Assembly (NCBI GenBank): GCA_907165065.1
Contig: OU015528.1
Location: 21,528,015-21,592,014 of the forward strand
Reading direction: 5' to 3'
DNA length: 64,000 nt
DNA from: Caprimulgus europaeus
Lineage: Eukaryota; Chordata; Aves; Caprimulgiformes; Caprimulgidae
The notes beneath the pieces are model-generated. The model saw only the letters and a list, made by a program, of their open reading frames with translations. It was not told where the DNA came from and made no database searches. This document shows positions 36,101-50,335 of the stretch, piece after piece. Each line of letters opens with the position of its first letter. Within the stretch, counting starts at the first letter, position 1. A program made the position numbers and the translations under genes.

Positions 36101-39100
36101 TCAATAAATGTATAAACTTCCCGTCTCTGAGTATGAAGCACAGCATACTCTTGACTTTAATTGAGCTGTTTATACATAACCTTTTTGAACCTTCAACCCA
36201 TACCTCATAAGAATGTCAATACACTTTTCAGAAAACATGCTAGGGTCAGGCTGAATTATGCACTACATACTATGATGGCCTCCAGCCCAATTAAAATGCA
36301 AATCCACCAGATATAAAGCTAGTACCAAGTCTTGTCTCAGGAAAAATTTTTACCATTTACCAGGGTTTTCCCTGGGAAGCTACCAAGATTTTTTTAACTT
36401 CTTCAGACTTCTTGAAGAAATTACCAAAGAAGAAGTAAGCATTCAAAAGTGTAAGAATGATGCAGAGTTTCATTTTTACTTCATTGTCACAAGTTCTAGG
36501 CAACTTTCTTCTATAGGGCCTTTTGTCTAGATCCGTTTTCCAAATTAGAATTGTCACTCAGAAACAAACACGGGGCTATTCCAGGCAGAAATAGCCTGTG
36601 TCTCTGTGCTGTGCACAAGGAAATCCAGATGCCCACTCACTTTGTTCAACCACCTACTCTTGTCCTAAAGGCATGAGGCTGAATGAGAGTCACATTCAGA
36701 CGTCTGGAGCCCAAGCTAATGGCCAGTGAAGTCATCTGTTGCTCTCAGCAAATGCTGGATCAGAACCCAGGTGACAGAAAATGGTGATGTGCCAAAAGCT
36801 ACCTATTACTTCAGATAAATAATGAACTCTGATTATCTACATCGATTTGCACATAATCAAAGTTCTATCCTTACAGATACTTCTAATTAGTGAAATAAAA
36901 CTTTCTGGACTGAAGACCACCACACTCTTTCTTCCATGTTCCCACATCTTAAATATAAGTTTTTCCTTTCAACAGAATATCTTCACCATAAGAAATAAGG
37001 AGGGTGAGTAGGGATGGTCTATTCTGGAGAGAAGCTGGATACCACTGGAGAGGCTTTGAGACACAAAGTACAACCCAAAGAGAAGAAAGAGCAGAAGGCA
37101 ATAATAATACAGTTCCAGGTCAAAAACATTAAACTTCATTTGCTTATACCAAAAAATAAAGAATTTTGAAGGTTGCAAATGACAGCAATAACATTCTCAC
37201 CCCTTTGTGTCCCAGTGGCCCACTGAGCAAACTATTTCCAGCACAGAAAACTGAAACAAATCTTAGTAAATTTGGTCCATCTTTTTCCAAGTGATCCTGC
37301 CTGAGGATTGCTACCAAATTCAATTTGATCATACTCCTCAACATTTTAATACATTAAATATCTGAAAGTTAAAGTGACACAAAGATCAATGCAGGCCTGT
37401 TTCTCAACACCAGGTCTACATTTATGTTATAGTGTCCAAAAGCTAGTGGATCGGTCAGAATTCTGGCTCAGTCCTAACAGGAATTAGTCTGTGCTGGTCC
37501 TAGAGCTTTGGGACTTACATGAATATACTGTGTCCTTCAGAATGCATTAACCATTCAGCCTGTTAGACATTAAGATTGCTCATCCCCACTGAGAACAATA
37601 TACAAGGGAACATAACTGATAAGAGACAAGAGCCATCACAGAACTGAGGGCAGAAGGACATACAGGTGAATCAAGGAAACCAGATCTGGAAGACGAAAGA
37701 CCACTTAGACGCTACTGTGGCTTGGGAAAGGGAAAAGAAAAGAAAACAAGATTGGAGATAGGTAAGTATAATACAGAGATGATTTAAAAGCACATTTAAA
37801 AAAGGAATGGCGCTAAAAATTGACTTACATAGAAGATAAGAGACAAGAACGGCAAAAGCAGAAAAGACACACAAGAAATGACACATGCAACATGAATGTA
37901 AATAAAGGCTATTTGTATTTTAGCAAAAGATGGTTTGCAATTCAGACTTATCTTTCACTGGGAGAAATAAGACTGCCAACACTATCAGCTTTGGTCATTT
38001 AGGAAGAAATATTGTCAATAAATTATTCCTTGGTATCAAATACACCTCAAAGCCTTGTCTCACAAACTAAGGCACCTAATACAAGATACTACTAAAGATT
38101 CCCGTTCCCAACTATATTTTCCTAGAATGTCCTGCTAAGGTCAGCTGCTACACTTTCCCCCAGGAACAGACAAGCTGGACATAAAGGCACAGGATGTGCT
38201 ATAGCCACCTCAAGAAAAACATTCTCTCCTGTGAATTTAAATACTAAAACCAAATTTTGCTAGGATAGAGTTAGCTAGACTCAAGCACAGTATTTTGCTA
38301 TTCCATTGGTCTGAGATCATGACCTCCCTACTTGTGGATTTGGGGAGAATAAGACTATGGAGAAAAAAAGATCAACTTTCACCCATGAAAGCAGCTATTA
38401 TAATGCAAATTTGCTGCCATATAGTTGCCCCTGCCAAGGGACAGGGACATTTCCTCTTGCTTTCACAGTGCAGTGGTGACATGAGTTAATTACACAGCTC
38501 CTGTTAATTGCAGAGCATGCTGCATGACCACCAAAATTTGTTAATACATTGGCAGCAAAAACCTGGTTTAAAAAAAACTACCAAACAATAATTCCCCATC
38601 CCCCCATTTAAAGAAAATGAGGGAGAAACCATTTCTTGGGACCTTAGAGCCCTCAGCTGTCAGGGATGGAACTACTGTGCATTCTTTTATAACCATCACA
38701 GTGTCCTAATGCTAAAAGCAGACTCCTGATATTAATAATGTACAAGTGGAAAAGGGGAACTGGGCCAAACAAGAATGAGGCAGAAAGGATGAGCAATGAC
38801 GTATTGAGTAGAGATATTAATATTTGGGGTTTTAGAGATGTGGATGTGTAAAATCGGGTTGTTGCTTGGTTTTTAGTGAAATTCTCTTGCAACACTTTCA
38901 ACCTCAAATCTACTAAAATCAGGTTGCTTGCAAATTGATTTGAAACCCTGTCATTATACTTGTCTCTCCTGCAGATTTTAAAGTTCCAAGAAACATACGA
39001 GTCTTAGTTTTTACTTCAGTGTTGCACTGCATGAAGAAGTGCACTTTCAGGTTTGTGAGGGGGGATTTCCTTCACTCTGCAGTACTACAAGGTGTCTTTG

Positions 39101-42100
39101 TAGGCACAACCAGTCTAGATAGTGGAGAAGGCACCTTCACAGTTAGCCTGTGGCTTTGCACGTATCAGCATGTGTGTGTATCAGCAATTTCCCCAACACA
39201 AAAGCAGGGGAAATCCTGATGTGATGCTACACTCAAATGAGGGTGCATTCCCTGATGGTCTCTTATGTGACTGCAGAGTATAACTGTGTATGGACATCTT
39301 CTACCTTCTTTCAGATACACACTTGTAAGAGAAAGCAGGAGTATACTGAGCTCTTCAGAGTACAGCTGTTGCACAGTTAATCAGGCAGATGGTTTTAAGG
39401 TTTTAAGTCTTCAATTTAAGGCACACAGCAATTGGGCTTTACTGAAAAACAATAGTAATGTATTTCATTGCAAAAATGTGCCTAAGCACTGTAACAAAAT
39501 GACCTTATCTTCCACTCGCACCCCAAAGTTTTCAAACAAATCCTTATTTTAAAATTATTCTTAACATCAACTAATCATTTGTGTAACTGAACTGATATGG
39601 CTTCATCAGGTTGGGGCAGGCACTGTTTGTGAAGTTAAATGTACCTGTTACCTTAGCTGCTGCTTATTCTGAGGCATCACACAGATTTATGTGGTTTAGC
39701 CTTTCAAAGCTGTATTATAACAAAAGCCAATTACTGAACCTCATTATCTGAAGTCATTTAAGACAATTAATGGCTTTTGTTCCAAGTGCCAAATCAGCAC
39801 AGTCCTCTCAATGGAACAGGGTAAGTTTTGTGCTCTTCTTTCATGCAACACTTAGGGAAGTAACAGCTCCATTAAATCTTTTTGATTTTGGTTCATTAGC
39901 TGTCCAAAGACTACCCTAAACTAAAAGTTTGCCACAGTGATTAATTCCAGAGCCACAGATAACAAAGGCTAATCTACTCTACAGACACAAATTATGCAAA
40001 GAGTTTTCACCACCAGCTCCTGGCATTCCACAAAAGAGAAAATATCCCATGGATTCCCATTATTCAGGAACCTCTTTTGGAGAAGCTATTCCCATGCTAA
40101 GACAAAAAGAGGCACATGAACAAAGCACTCTGGGCTGCTCAGCAGCCTCCTTTTGTGCCTCCTTATTTTCCAGGCAGGATTCGATATGAACACTAAACCC
40201 ACCAATATAAGCAGTACTACATCTTCAATCCTTGCTTGTGTGTTGCATTTATAATACAAAGATGAGGATCATCATGCTTTGTGCCTCCAAAAAAATAGTC
40301 TCACCAATAAAAACATTCAGAAAATACGGCTAAAACGTGCATCTTGACTAAAATTTTTACTGTTTTTCAGATTTAATATTTTTTTTAATTCTAGACAAAT
40401 ATTATATTCCAGACATTTCTGTTCTAACCTTGATAGCCTCACTCTGTATAGCACATCTGCTTTGAGAGTCTCTAGGATGCTGATCTCTTTGCATACAAGA
40501 AACAAGCAAAGTGCTTCTTGGAATAGAGGTGACTGGAAAACATTTTCGTAATTAGAAAATGAAAACTCCCTGGAGATCTACAATAGCTGATATTACCCTG
40601 TAATCGAAAACTCATCTATGCTTCCTACTTACAAAATCAAGAGTGTTCATGCCATTTTTCTCCTATGAGAAATTCTACCTATGATAAATTTCTATGAGAG
40701 GTAATGATTTTGTTTTCCAGTAATTGATGGTCTGGGTAATGTGGCAGAAAAAGAAGGGAAAAATGAATTTTCCATTGAGTGTGATTCATTATTCTTATGT
40801 ATCTAATAATCAACTTTCCTCTTCAAAGCATTCTTAAAGCTGAGTGACTCACACCGTAATTGTACCAAATGGAAAAGAAGACAAGCTAAGTAGAAAACTT
40901 TCACTCTTTCCCTCCATTTTGGGGTATTTCAAATAAACCATAGCAGCAGGTTTGACAAGTGCTGTATAATTTCCATTGTCTACCAGTCTCTCGGGACACC
41001 CAAAACTTATTGAAATGGAAAAGGCTCTTTGGTAACCCAGTAGACAGAACTGCGATCTACATTCAGGACTTGACTGATGAGGAGACAAACTTCGGGGGAG
41101 AATTTTGCATAATAAAGATTTTCAGTAGAGTGAGCTTCAGAGAAAGAATTTCCAACCAAATGCACAGCAAATGGCACAGTGGAGGCCGAGGGAGCACTCC
41201 TCTCACGCGGCCTTATGGATATATAGCATGAAGTTAGACTTTTAAAACACGATCATCTTGTGGCTGGAGTGGTCCTCCTGTCCCTATAGGCACTGAGTCT
41301 CCAGTGCGGTTTCCTCCAAAGCTCTCGTGTGTCCGCTAGACAAAACTGGGCTGTCCATAGTTTTAGTTTGTTTTGTTTCACGAGAAGACAAATAAAATGC
41401 CACTTAGACTACCTCATTAACAATAATGACGTTATTTGATTTAGCCTTTGATGAAATCCCAGGAGAAAAGGCAGTCACTATTTTTCTTCCTCAATATTTG
41501 ATGGTTTTAATTCCAAACATGAGCCATGGTTGACCTGGCTGAAAGCAACTATGAAATAGCATTCTGTCCAATAGTATCCTCCTTAATTTTCCTTTCTTCT
41601 GCTTAAAATTACTGAATCTTTTCAGAGGTGGGTCTCTTCATGAAGGTAGCAGGGATCACAGGAGTGGGGCAAGACTTGCAGGTAGAACTCAGTGGGGCTA
41701 TACTAGCACTGTGCAGAATTGTCACTCAACCTGCTGCAGCAGTTGAGCTGCTCTGAAGCAACACAACAATTACACTAACCCCAGCACTCTGTGCTACCCA
41801 CCCACTGCTGTCAGATCTCTTCTCCTCTAAAGCCAAACAATGAGGAGATAGAAGTGAAAAATGCAAGACTAAATTAGCCAAACAAGGCACACCTGATAAA
41901 CAAGTAGCTAGTATGAGAAATAACACCAGCAGAAGACTTACTATAACCTGTCTTCTCAACCCTGTTGTTGACGCAGTCAGATACTCTCTGGCTCTAACTT
42001 GAAAATTGAAAGTCTAGGTAAAATATTTAGCTGTGTTCGAAAATCCCACATTGAGGTCCAACCTGGAAACTGTGAAAGTAAACACCCATTTGCCTGTCTG

Positions 42101-43131
42101 AATTCTCCAGGTGAACATCAAGCAGCTGAAGAGCACGCTCCCATATTTTAGTAAATAGCTCTAGGGAAATATTCTGCATGTTGTGCTGTATCAAACTACA
42201 GCTGGATTGCAGAAAACAAATTAAAAAATAATAATTTAAAAAAGTCTTGTGATTAGCAGGCTGTGTCTTAGTTTTTGCACTGGTTTTAGCGCACTGCTCT
42301 GTGAGAAAGACACTGAGCTAAAGGGAGGGCATGCCAGAGGCAGAGCAGGTCAGCAACGCTGCCCTTCCCTCCCCCTGCGCTATGCACGTTGGGGTCTCAA
42401 AACATCGGCAGGTAATGGCTGAAGATCCTCTTTGCAATTTCCCCACCTTGACTCTGACTTGAGGTATGGGAACTCCGAGTTCCTCAAAAATCAGGCCAAG
42501 ATGGCTCACATCAAATGTCTGCAACTAGAAAATAATTTTGAAAGTTTGGTCAGGCAGGCAGTGAGTCAATGAGGTGAAATAAACCTCAGGAGCTTGGCTT
42601 TCCATTCTCCAAGGGTTGGTAAGACCTGAGCACTAAGTGAACTTGGTGATTGTTGCCTGTACTAATTTCTGAACACGACTGAACACTACTTCACCATGGC
42701 ACCCAGTGACCAGGGAAGACTGGCCTGTCAAAATGCTGAGGCTTTCTTGCATCTGCTTGTTCCTCTTCTGTTCAAGTTAACACATCTAAGACTAGTAACC
42801 ATGGCTATGTTAATCCTCAGATACTGGTGGCTAATTACGGTAACCACTGCACTGGGATTTTTCTGCTGTCTGTTAAATTGATCTGCTCAGATCACCCTGG
42901 AAAAATTGACTTTGAAGCTAAAACTTACCATGTTTTCTCTTAATGCTGTAGCAAAAGTTTCTGGAATTTTTTCTGTGGAAGAAAAAAAGATTCAACAACT
43001 GAGGGAACTCACCTCTACTCCCAGGTTTCCTTACATGTGTGGTTAGGAACTAGCTTCCTGTCTGGCCCTTGAGGAAGAGCAATAGGGAAGTGATCTCAAG
43101 TGTGTGGCACATGGAGCCAATTTCTCTCTGA

Positions 43132-43148
43132 ACACACACACACACACA
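43132..43148. repeat. AC dinucleotide microsatellite
   Basis: A pure AC run of 17 bases. Confidence 0.85.
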
Positions 43149-46100
43149 TCTGAATGAGCAACTGCTTCAGCAGAAAAATCCAGAAGAAAACTTTGAGAAT
43201 GGCAAAATACCAAAATCAATACAGCGATAGATTCAAAGCCTGCTCTGGTACAAAAAGCTCAAAGAGGGAATGCAAAATTATTGTGGGAGACTACTTAACT
43301 TAATGCTTTTCCAAATGCCACTTGGCTCAGAAACAGAGAGATTTGGAACCTTCTAAGTGTGTTTAAGTGCTTGGAACTGTGGCATTTAAATGACCAACAA
43401 AACCCTTTTAATGCTCATTATTCAGAGCACGAAACACCACCAAGAGAAGGGCAGCTGACTTTCTGGCTAGAAGTGCAGGTTAGAGAGATGCACTTAAGGA
43501 TGTTTAAGACCAGAGCAACATGGAATTTGCAATAAAGTTTGGCTTCTGCTCCCAGCTTCATGGCTGGCTGGCCTGCAAATCTTTCAACACAGTATTTTGG
43601 GGCTGGGGTTCCCTGCCTGTGCTTTGGGAAGAGACCTAAGTAACATTTTGTATGCAAAAGCAGCAGAGATCTTTGCACTCATTTATAGCCCCCCTGTTGG
43701 TTTCTTCACTTACATGTAGCACCTTCCTAAAACACCAGCAAAGTGAGTTGTTCTGGCCTACTCTGAGGGCTGTTACTGGTACTATCATCCTCCCAACCAA
43801 AAAGACATTACAGAAAACAGCTGATTATATCCAAAGAAAGGTATTTTATTTAGTGCTTTCCAGCAGACCTGATCTCAGTCCAGCCTCTCCCAGGACAGCA
43901 CAGTAATCTCAACTATGGTAGTCCCTGAAGCAGACTTACCTGCTGTCATTATACAAAGGGGCTGGAAGATGAAGTAAAGCATGAGAGGGTATGCAAAGGT
44001 GATTAGAACAAAAAACTAACACAGCTTCGAAGCCTTAAAAACTCCCTACAGCAGAAAAAGTGAAGGCTACATGTAACTTACTGTGTTGGGTTTGGGTCTC
44101 CCCGTATTTGGCTACTACCTCCCTATTTTCTTTGTTACTTTTTGAAAAGAAAAATAGCTCCACAAAGGAGGTTTCTCTGGCCTTCAGCAACATTAGCACT
44201 ATCAAGGAATGGGTCCCTTAAAGAGCTCTTTTTCATATTATGCAATTAATATTTCACATGGTGAAGAGCTATCACTGAGCAGAAAGATCCTAAACTTTGA
44301 AAACAGGAAACATCATCAATCAGGGGAATTAAGGAAAAACATCTGGGCTTGTTAAGGCTTTGCTGCCTGAAGGGAAACGGCACGACACCCGAATATGTGC
44401 TACAGCTCCCCTACAAAGCCAAGCCCAGAGCTGATACTGGCAACAGAAGCCAAAGGCAGGAGATGCCAATAGGTCTGCGAGCTTGAAATGGTATCAAGAG
44501 ATGTTACCATTTTATGGCCTTATTATAAAATGTATTTGGCTGACATGCAGTGGGGCAAGATTTATTTATTTCTGCATGAATGCATTGATAAAGAAATACT
44601 GCATTAACCATCTCCCATAAGCATTCACCATTTTCTCAGTGAAGCATAATGCTAAAAAAAATATTTAACTGTTTTTCAAAACCCAGTACTTTTTTTTTCC
44701 ATTAACATGTTCTTTGCCCTGAAGGCATTTAATTTTTAGATTAAATAAATAAATCCAGTCTTCTTTTACCTGGGAGCTCTGAACATGGATTTATGGGAAA
44801 AATGCAGCTCTTGAGTTGGAAATGTTATAATAGGCTTTTAGAGTTCTCCAAAGCCGTAGTTTCCTTTTGCTGAGAAGTAAGACTCCTGAGGAAACTACTC
44901 CAGGTTTGTTGCTCATGAAGTGCACTCCTAATTTGGATAATTAACTAAATGCCACAGAGTCATTATCTTTTCCCTAAAGCTGTATTTTTTTCTGTAGGAG
45001 TTTTCCCAAGTTAATTTCATACTGCCAAATAGGTAAATCCTTCCGAGATTAGTTAGTCTCAAACCAGAGCCAGATATCCATGAGGCAGATGACTTGCAGT
45101 GCGTTTTGCTGTGATTTAAGTACATTGCTCCTGGTTTTCAAAAATAAGGAAACATTTTTAAACCTATGCTTGATTGCTCCTATGAGCTAAAGCAAAGAAG
45201 GAAGGCAAGAGAACATTGTTTAGAAAAACAAAGCTCTCTGCCCCACCTGGCAGCCCCACTGCTGCCAATGCTGTTCAGCTGCGAGAAAACACTGACTGCA
45301 TCGATATATTTCAGGAGAACTGAGGTGCCACAAAATGCCACAGCCATTTTTCCCACACTGAAGTTTTGGGTGAATACTACAGAAGCAGTGGTAGATGAGC
45401 AACACTGAGGCAAAATTACAAGTAAACATGTAGCACAGAAATTCAAATGAATAATTAAAGCAAACTCTTCTGAGTTACAGTGTGCTGCCTGGGTGTTTGA
45501 AAACAAGCCCCTGAGGAGTGGTGAGGGAGAGACCTCTTCACTGAAGTGGCCCAGGATGTTCTCAGGGGCTGGAGAACCTCTGGGGCATGAAGAGCATGAT
45601 GCTGAGCAACGCAGCTTGCCTTCAGCTCAGCTGTAAATGGGAAACTGAATTTTTACCCTGCAGTTTCACCCTTATTTCATATGGAACCAAGCAATTTCTG
45701 CCAAATCCTTACCAATAAGATTCACCAAGCAGAAAAAAAGAAAACAAAATCAAGAATTAAAATGCAACAACCCTGGGAATCTCTATTGACAGCCATTAAC
45801 TGTATCATTTCCTTTCTGTGTAGACCACTTCTGATTTCTCTGCTTTGCTCTGAGCAGACAGCAATTTTTTCATCACAGTTCTACTCCCTTTCTTTGAAAT
45901 GTTTATCACCAGCAGCACTCCACAGAGCTGACAGGAAAAGCAGAGAGGCTCTGCTAGCAGATGGGCTCATTAAGATTTTTTGCTGGAGGCCAGTATTAGT
46001 GAAAACCAAAGTGCTCTCCAGACATCAGATTAGCTGAGGTGGTCACATGGGTCTGAAGGACTGAGTTATTTGTTCCTCCATCTCTTCAGGGCACACCTGC

Positions 46101-46335
46101 AGTTTGTAAACTCATTTCCCTAGCACACCAGCTTCCAGCTCACAAGGCCCTTTTAACCTTCTTTCATGCTGCAACAGTTTTAAAGCCTCTTCTTGCCTTC
46201 ATTTCTGTGATGTGCATCCACTTGCTTGCCTCCATTGCAGCAACTTTTTTTTGACTTGTAAATTATTCATTCTGGCTCTCATCTAGCTCAGTTGTGTCTC
46301 AATTTGCAATGTCATTTGCAAAAAGCAGAGTAGAT

Positions 46336-46370
46336 CTATCCGATCCTATCCTATCCCATCTCATCCCATT
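46336..46370 (+). repeat. Short CTATC/CCATC pentamer array
   Basis: Seven five-base units (CTATC, CGATC, CTATC, CTATC, CCATC, TCATC, CCATT) stay in register. No clear CR1 end precedes it, so its origin is uncertain; it may be a worn tail like the long array at 30504. Confidence 0.7.
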
Positions 46371-47540
46371 CTTCAATGGGGAACTGCCTCAGAAAGGAGA
46401 AGAAAATGGAGTGCAAAACTTCTGTTTATGTATTTTCTGCCAGGAATATAACAGCACCCATTTCTGAAGAGTTCAATAGTTGCCACTTTTCCCTATACAA
46501 TCTAGTCATATGGTAAACGATGATGGACCACATGAATAACAAATGCTGATGGACAAAAACTCTAGTCAAAGTCCCCATTGACACAGAACAATTAATTTTT
46601 TTTCTCAATAAATCACTTTGCAAAGCTTTCCCTAAAATCAGATTTCCCTGTAGTTCAGCTGAAAAGGCAAGGAAGAAATTCCAAGAAAATGATTGATGAA
46701 CAAAGGGATCTGAAGGAGAAGGAAGAACGATCAGGAAATACAGCTGCTTATTTTATTTAAAGGAAGAGTAAAACGTTCCTTTAACCTTGAAGGAAAATAA
46801 CCCTGTTAAAGACAAGGAAACTGCATCACCGACATGGTTCTATTGCAAGTCTAAAGTCCGCGACTGATTTCTGTACCACCTGGTGGGGCAGAGGCACTGG
46901 GGCTCATGGAGGGCTGCCCATCCCTGAGGATACCCAGGGAGGTGGCAGCAGCTGCCCCTTCACTTTGGGGCAGCACTGCCTCTGTATGACTGAACCCCAC
47001 TTTGAAAGGGAGCCCCAAGAAGCTGAAATCAGCAAGTGAAAAAGTCACCACAGGCCATCTGCCAAGCCCAGGCAAGAGACAGCGCAGGCCCTCCCTGGAC
47101 AAGGTCCTTTAACAGGAGGGACGCTGCCCAGGTGACACCGCTGGCAGGAGTGGTGTAGGGGGGGCCCTGCCTCGTGGCAATGGGTTACGGTGCCCTGGCC
47201 CCCAAACCCCGTCAATGCAGAAATATGTGTTTACCTTCTATTTACCTTCACCTCTCTCCATATGTTTTAAAAGGCATGTGCCTTATTTTTGCCCACTCTT
47301 CCTAGATTTTCTAAATGCATGTTAAATTCCTGCAGATACTGCCATTTCCTACCCTATCCCAACAGACTCAGCTCCTCCGATGCACTACCAGGGAATCGGA
47401 ATGTCACAGTGCTCCTTCTTCAACAGAAAGAACTGAAAAAGAGGTTAAAACCAGTTCAGTGCTGAAAGGCTCAAGGTCTAACTCTGCTCCCTTATCATAG
47501 CCACACAGTATTTTGCCCTGGGTACGGTGCCTCTTGAGCA

Positions 47541-47603
47541 GGGGTGGGGATGGGATGGGACGGGACTGGAGGGGGGTGGGGGGGGCTGCTGGGGACGGAG
47601 GAG
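47541..47603 (+). repeat. G-rich tract, possible G-quadruplex
   Basis: Many runs of three or more G occur close together (GGGG, GGGG, GGG, GGG, GGG, then GGGGGG, GGGGGGGG and GGGG), separated by one to a few bases. This satisfies the usual quadruplex pattern on the plus strand; in the ST7 transcript it would be C-rich. No exon is recognised nearby. Confidence 0.75.
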
Positions 47604-48711
47604 GTGTAGCTGCAGGTATGAGTATTCACTGCTCAGGGCAAACACAACAGCACGGCAAGAGTTCATGTCATCAATCACACGTGCTGCACCTTATGTAATT
47701 TCATTTCTGACTTGCGATTCAGAGAGTGAAGAAACAGTAGGATTTATTATAACCCACCTTCTAATGCCAAGAGTACCTGTTAAAATACATATTAGAAAGC
47801 CCCAAATTAGATTCTTATATTTTTTCTTCTTCCTCCAGCTCTTTTTGCCCTTCCTCCACTTCTCACTTCTCAGCAATGCTGAGCTACAGACTCTCCAGGC
47901 AGTTTCCCAACTAACCTATGCTTAAGATGAGCTCCAAGGAGTGGATTTCCAGCCCAGGGATTTAGCTTTCCATCTCCAATTAATGGTAGCGGCAGCTCAG
48001 CAGCAGCCTTTGTGCATAGCACCAAGCATTTACCCATATATTATTTAAACTGAGGGGTTTCATTAGATTTTGGTTGTTTAATTTAGCTCAAGAACTGCTC
48101 CAAAGCTGTTTGCTCCAGTAGTAAAACCTTTAGGACAGCTCTACACTCAGTAATACATGCAAGTTATTGACTGCAGTTGCTCAGTGGTTTTTAGGCTCAT
48201 GATCTTGGACAGCATTTCTCCCCCTCTTTTTCTGAACCACAAAAAATGGGATCATTTACTGTCTTGTTTCAAGGTAAAAGGACATTGTCAGCCTAAGATA
48301 ATTTCTTAGTGGGAACTTTTTTTCTCCCAGTGAACAGAAAAAGATTGTGTTGAGAACTCCTGTTATTAAACAAAGAAGACATAACCTATCTTACTGATGG
48401 TAATTTTTATCCCAAACTGTTTGTCTGTAACCTCTTCTAGATGGATGTTTTTGGCAAGATACTTTCTCTATTTTGGCTTTTCATGCAACAATAAATGAAA
48501 AAAAAAGCTAGACTTCTATTATCTATTTTGAAATAGATTTGTTTTCAATTTATAAGTTACAACATTGCAAAAGCCTTCAGCAAACAACAATAGTCATAAT
48601 TTTGATGAGGATTTTATAAAATGTTGATAAACACCATCTTTTACACTTGCATCTTTTGTCTCAATGCTCAAAACTTCTATGAAACAGAAATTAAGATTCT
48701 TCCTAATCCTG

Positions 48712-49066
48712 TGTCCTGGTTTTCCTAGGATAGAGTTAATTTTCTTTTTAGTAGTTGGAAGAGCCGTGTTTTCATTTCAGCAGATCTTGTTATGAGAAGA
48801 ACATTGATAAAAGTACTGCTGTTATTAGTTGCTGCTGGAGCTCAAGGCCACCGTGTTTGGCTGGTTCACAGCTGCATTAGGACGGGGAGGGAGAAGCGCA
48901 GTGAATAGCAAAGCCCAAATAGTTTTTATCTGAACCCGTGAGTCCCCTTGCCCTTTTCTTTCCAATTCTCTCCCCTACTCCCTGGGGGAGGGGGGAAGGG
49001 TGAGAGCAGGCTGTGTTTGGCTGCAAGCTGCAAGCAAAAAAGTTTGAATAAACCCAAACCAGCACA
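48712..49066 (+). mobile_element. Solo LTR of an avian endogenous retrovirus (ERVL-like)
   Basis: A 355-bp element starts TGTCCTGGTTTTC and ends AAACCAGCACA, so its ends are inverted repeats with one mismatch in 11 bases. The start, with TAGGATAGAGTTAATTTTCT following, is the familiar beginning of a widespread avian LTR family. It is flanked on both sides by the same five bases, TCCTG (48707-48711 and 49067-49071), a target-site duplication. A polyadenylation signal AATAAA lies at 49047-49052. No internal retroviral genes flank it, so it is a solo LTR left by recombination between two LTRs. It is antisense to ST7. The family name is an inference; the boundaries are seen directly. Confidence 0.9.
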
Positions 49067-50264
49067 TCCTGCAAAAATAGCCTAATACTATGCCAATTTT
49101 CAAACTGACATGATCAGAATTAAAGGGATTGAGAGGTGTACCCCAAAACTCTGGTTTTCCTTTCTTTGCATTCATCCTGATGTTCTATTTTTAGACTCCT
49201 AGTCTGGTCTGAAGCCACTTTCTAAGGCAGGATTAACTGCAGCTGCTAGAGTGCAGCATAATAATGTTGCTTTCTAATATAAAACTAAAAGAAGAATAAC
49301 TTCTGAATATCTAATAAAAGGGACTTTATAAATGAAATCAAGGGTGCAGAAACCTGTCTCTTGCAAGGAAATCTGGTACTCCAGGGAATGGCCAGAACAC
49401 TCCAGTTGTTCTGTTTTTGTTAGTGGTTTTTGGTCACTTTACAATACAACATGAAATATTGATGAAAAAACATCATGCAGAGGTACATTGCCTACATCTG
49501 CAGTACATGGATGAGTGTTTGTCTATCATGAGACAGGACTAAAAGCAAGTATAGAAAGAAATGAATAGAACTCCCCAGCTCTTGCCAACCAAAATCTCCC
49601 AGTGTTTGCCTAATAATTCATTTTGCTCATACTAAGCACGTTTCTAACCCTTTGCAATTTGCCATCCTATTTCTATATGTGGTATGTTATTTTGAGAAGT
49701 AAAAAGAACAAATTCAGGAAAAAATCTGAACAGATCTCAGTATCTGAATGGACTGAATGCCATTTGCTAAAGAATTAGTGATATGGCTGTTAATCTCTTC
49801 CAAAGGGCTCTTTTAAATTCAGTTATCTTACTGTATTTTCCACCATCCTTCCATGAGATTACTAATTCTTCCAGACCATAAACTTATTTCTATCTTCAGG
49901 CCACCACAACCATAAAAGCTCTGCTACCACAACATTGAAGATACCAAAACTGGATATCCAAAATAAAGCCTCTATAACTCAAAGGAAAAAGCAGCCAGAA
50001 TAAGTGACACAACTTCTTCAGAAGGGCTTGCATGCATGGAATCTTACTTGGTTTTTTTCAACTGTAATAATTGGTCTGAGGAGATTATCCCTTCTAATAA
50101 ATTTAAACACTCTGGTGTCCTTTCCATCACAGATCTCAAACCGCATTGCTAAACAATCACACTTACATTTTAGAAGGGGAAACTGCAGATACAGAGAAGC
50201 ACTTATAAGCACTGAGTCAGTTGATCTCAGAAGAGAATCACAGGGGAAATCAATGTGCTCCGGC

Positions 50265-50335
50265 AGGGGGACTGGACTAATGATCTTTTGAGGTCCCTTT
50301 CAATCCCTGACATTCTGTGATTCTGTGATTCTGTA
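50265..50335 (+). repeat. CR1 LINE 3' tip with three octamer units
   Basis: GACTGGACTAATGATCTTTT, then GAGGTCCCTTTCAATCCCTG, is a CR1 3' end. It is followed by three eight-base tail units, ATTCTGTG, ATTCTGTG and ATTCTGTA at 50312-50335. Only the last part of the element is recognisable; some sequence to its left, back to about 50220, may belong to it. Confidence 0.85.

Larger units (their letters stand above)
31405..48711. other. Presumed ST7 first intron, few features
   Basis: Long AT-rich sequence holding simple repeats (32420, 33121, 43132, 46336, 47541) and no recognised exon. The ST7 first coding exon and its promoter CpG island were looked for and not seen. A string at 38252-38275 resembles the start of the LTR at 48712 but is too short to call. 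Confidence 0.6.

Noticed and set aside
38250..38290. A second LTR suggested by TTTTGCTAGGATAGAGTTA
   Set aside because: Only about 19 bases resemble the LTR start at 48712; no matching end or target duplication was found.
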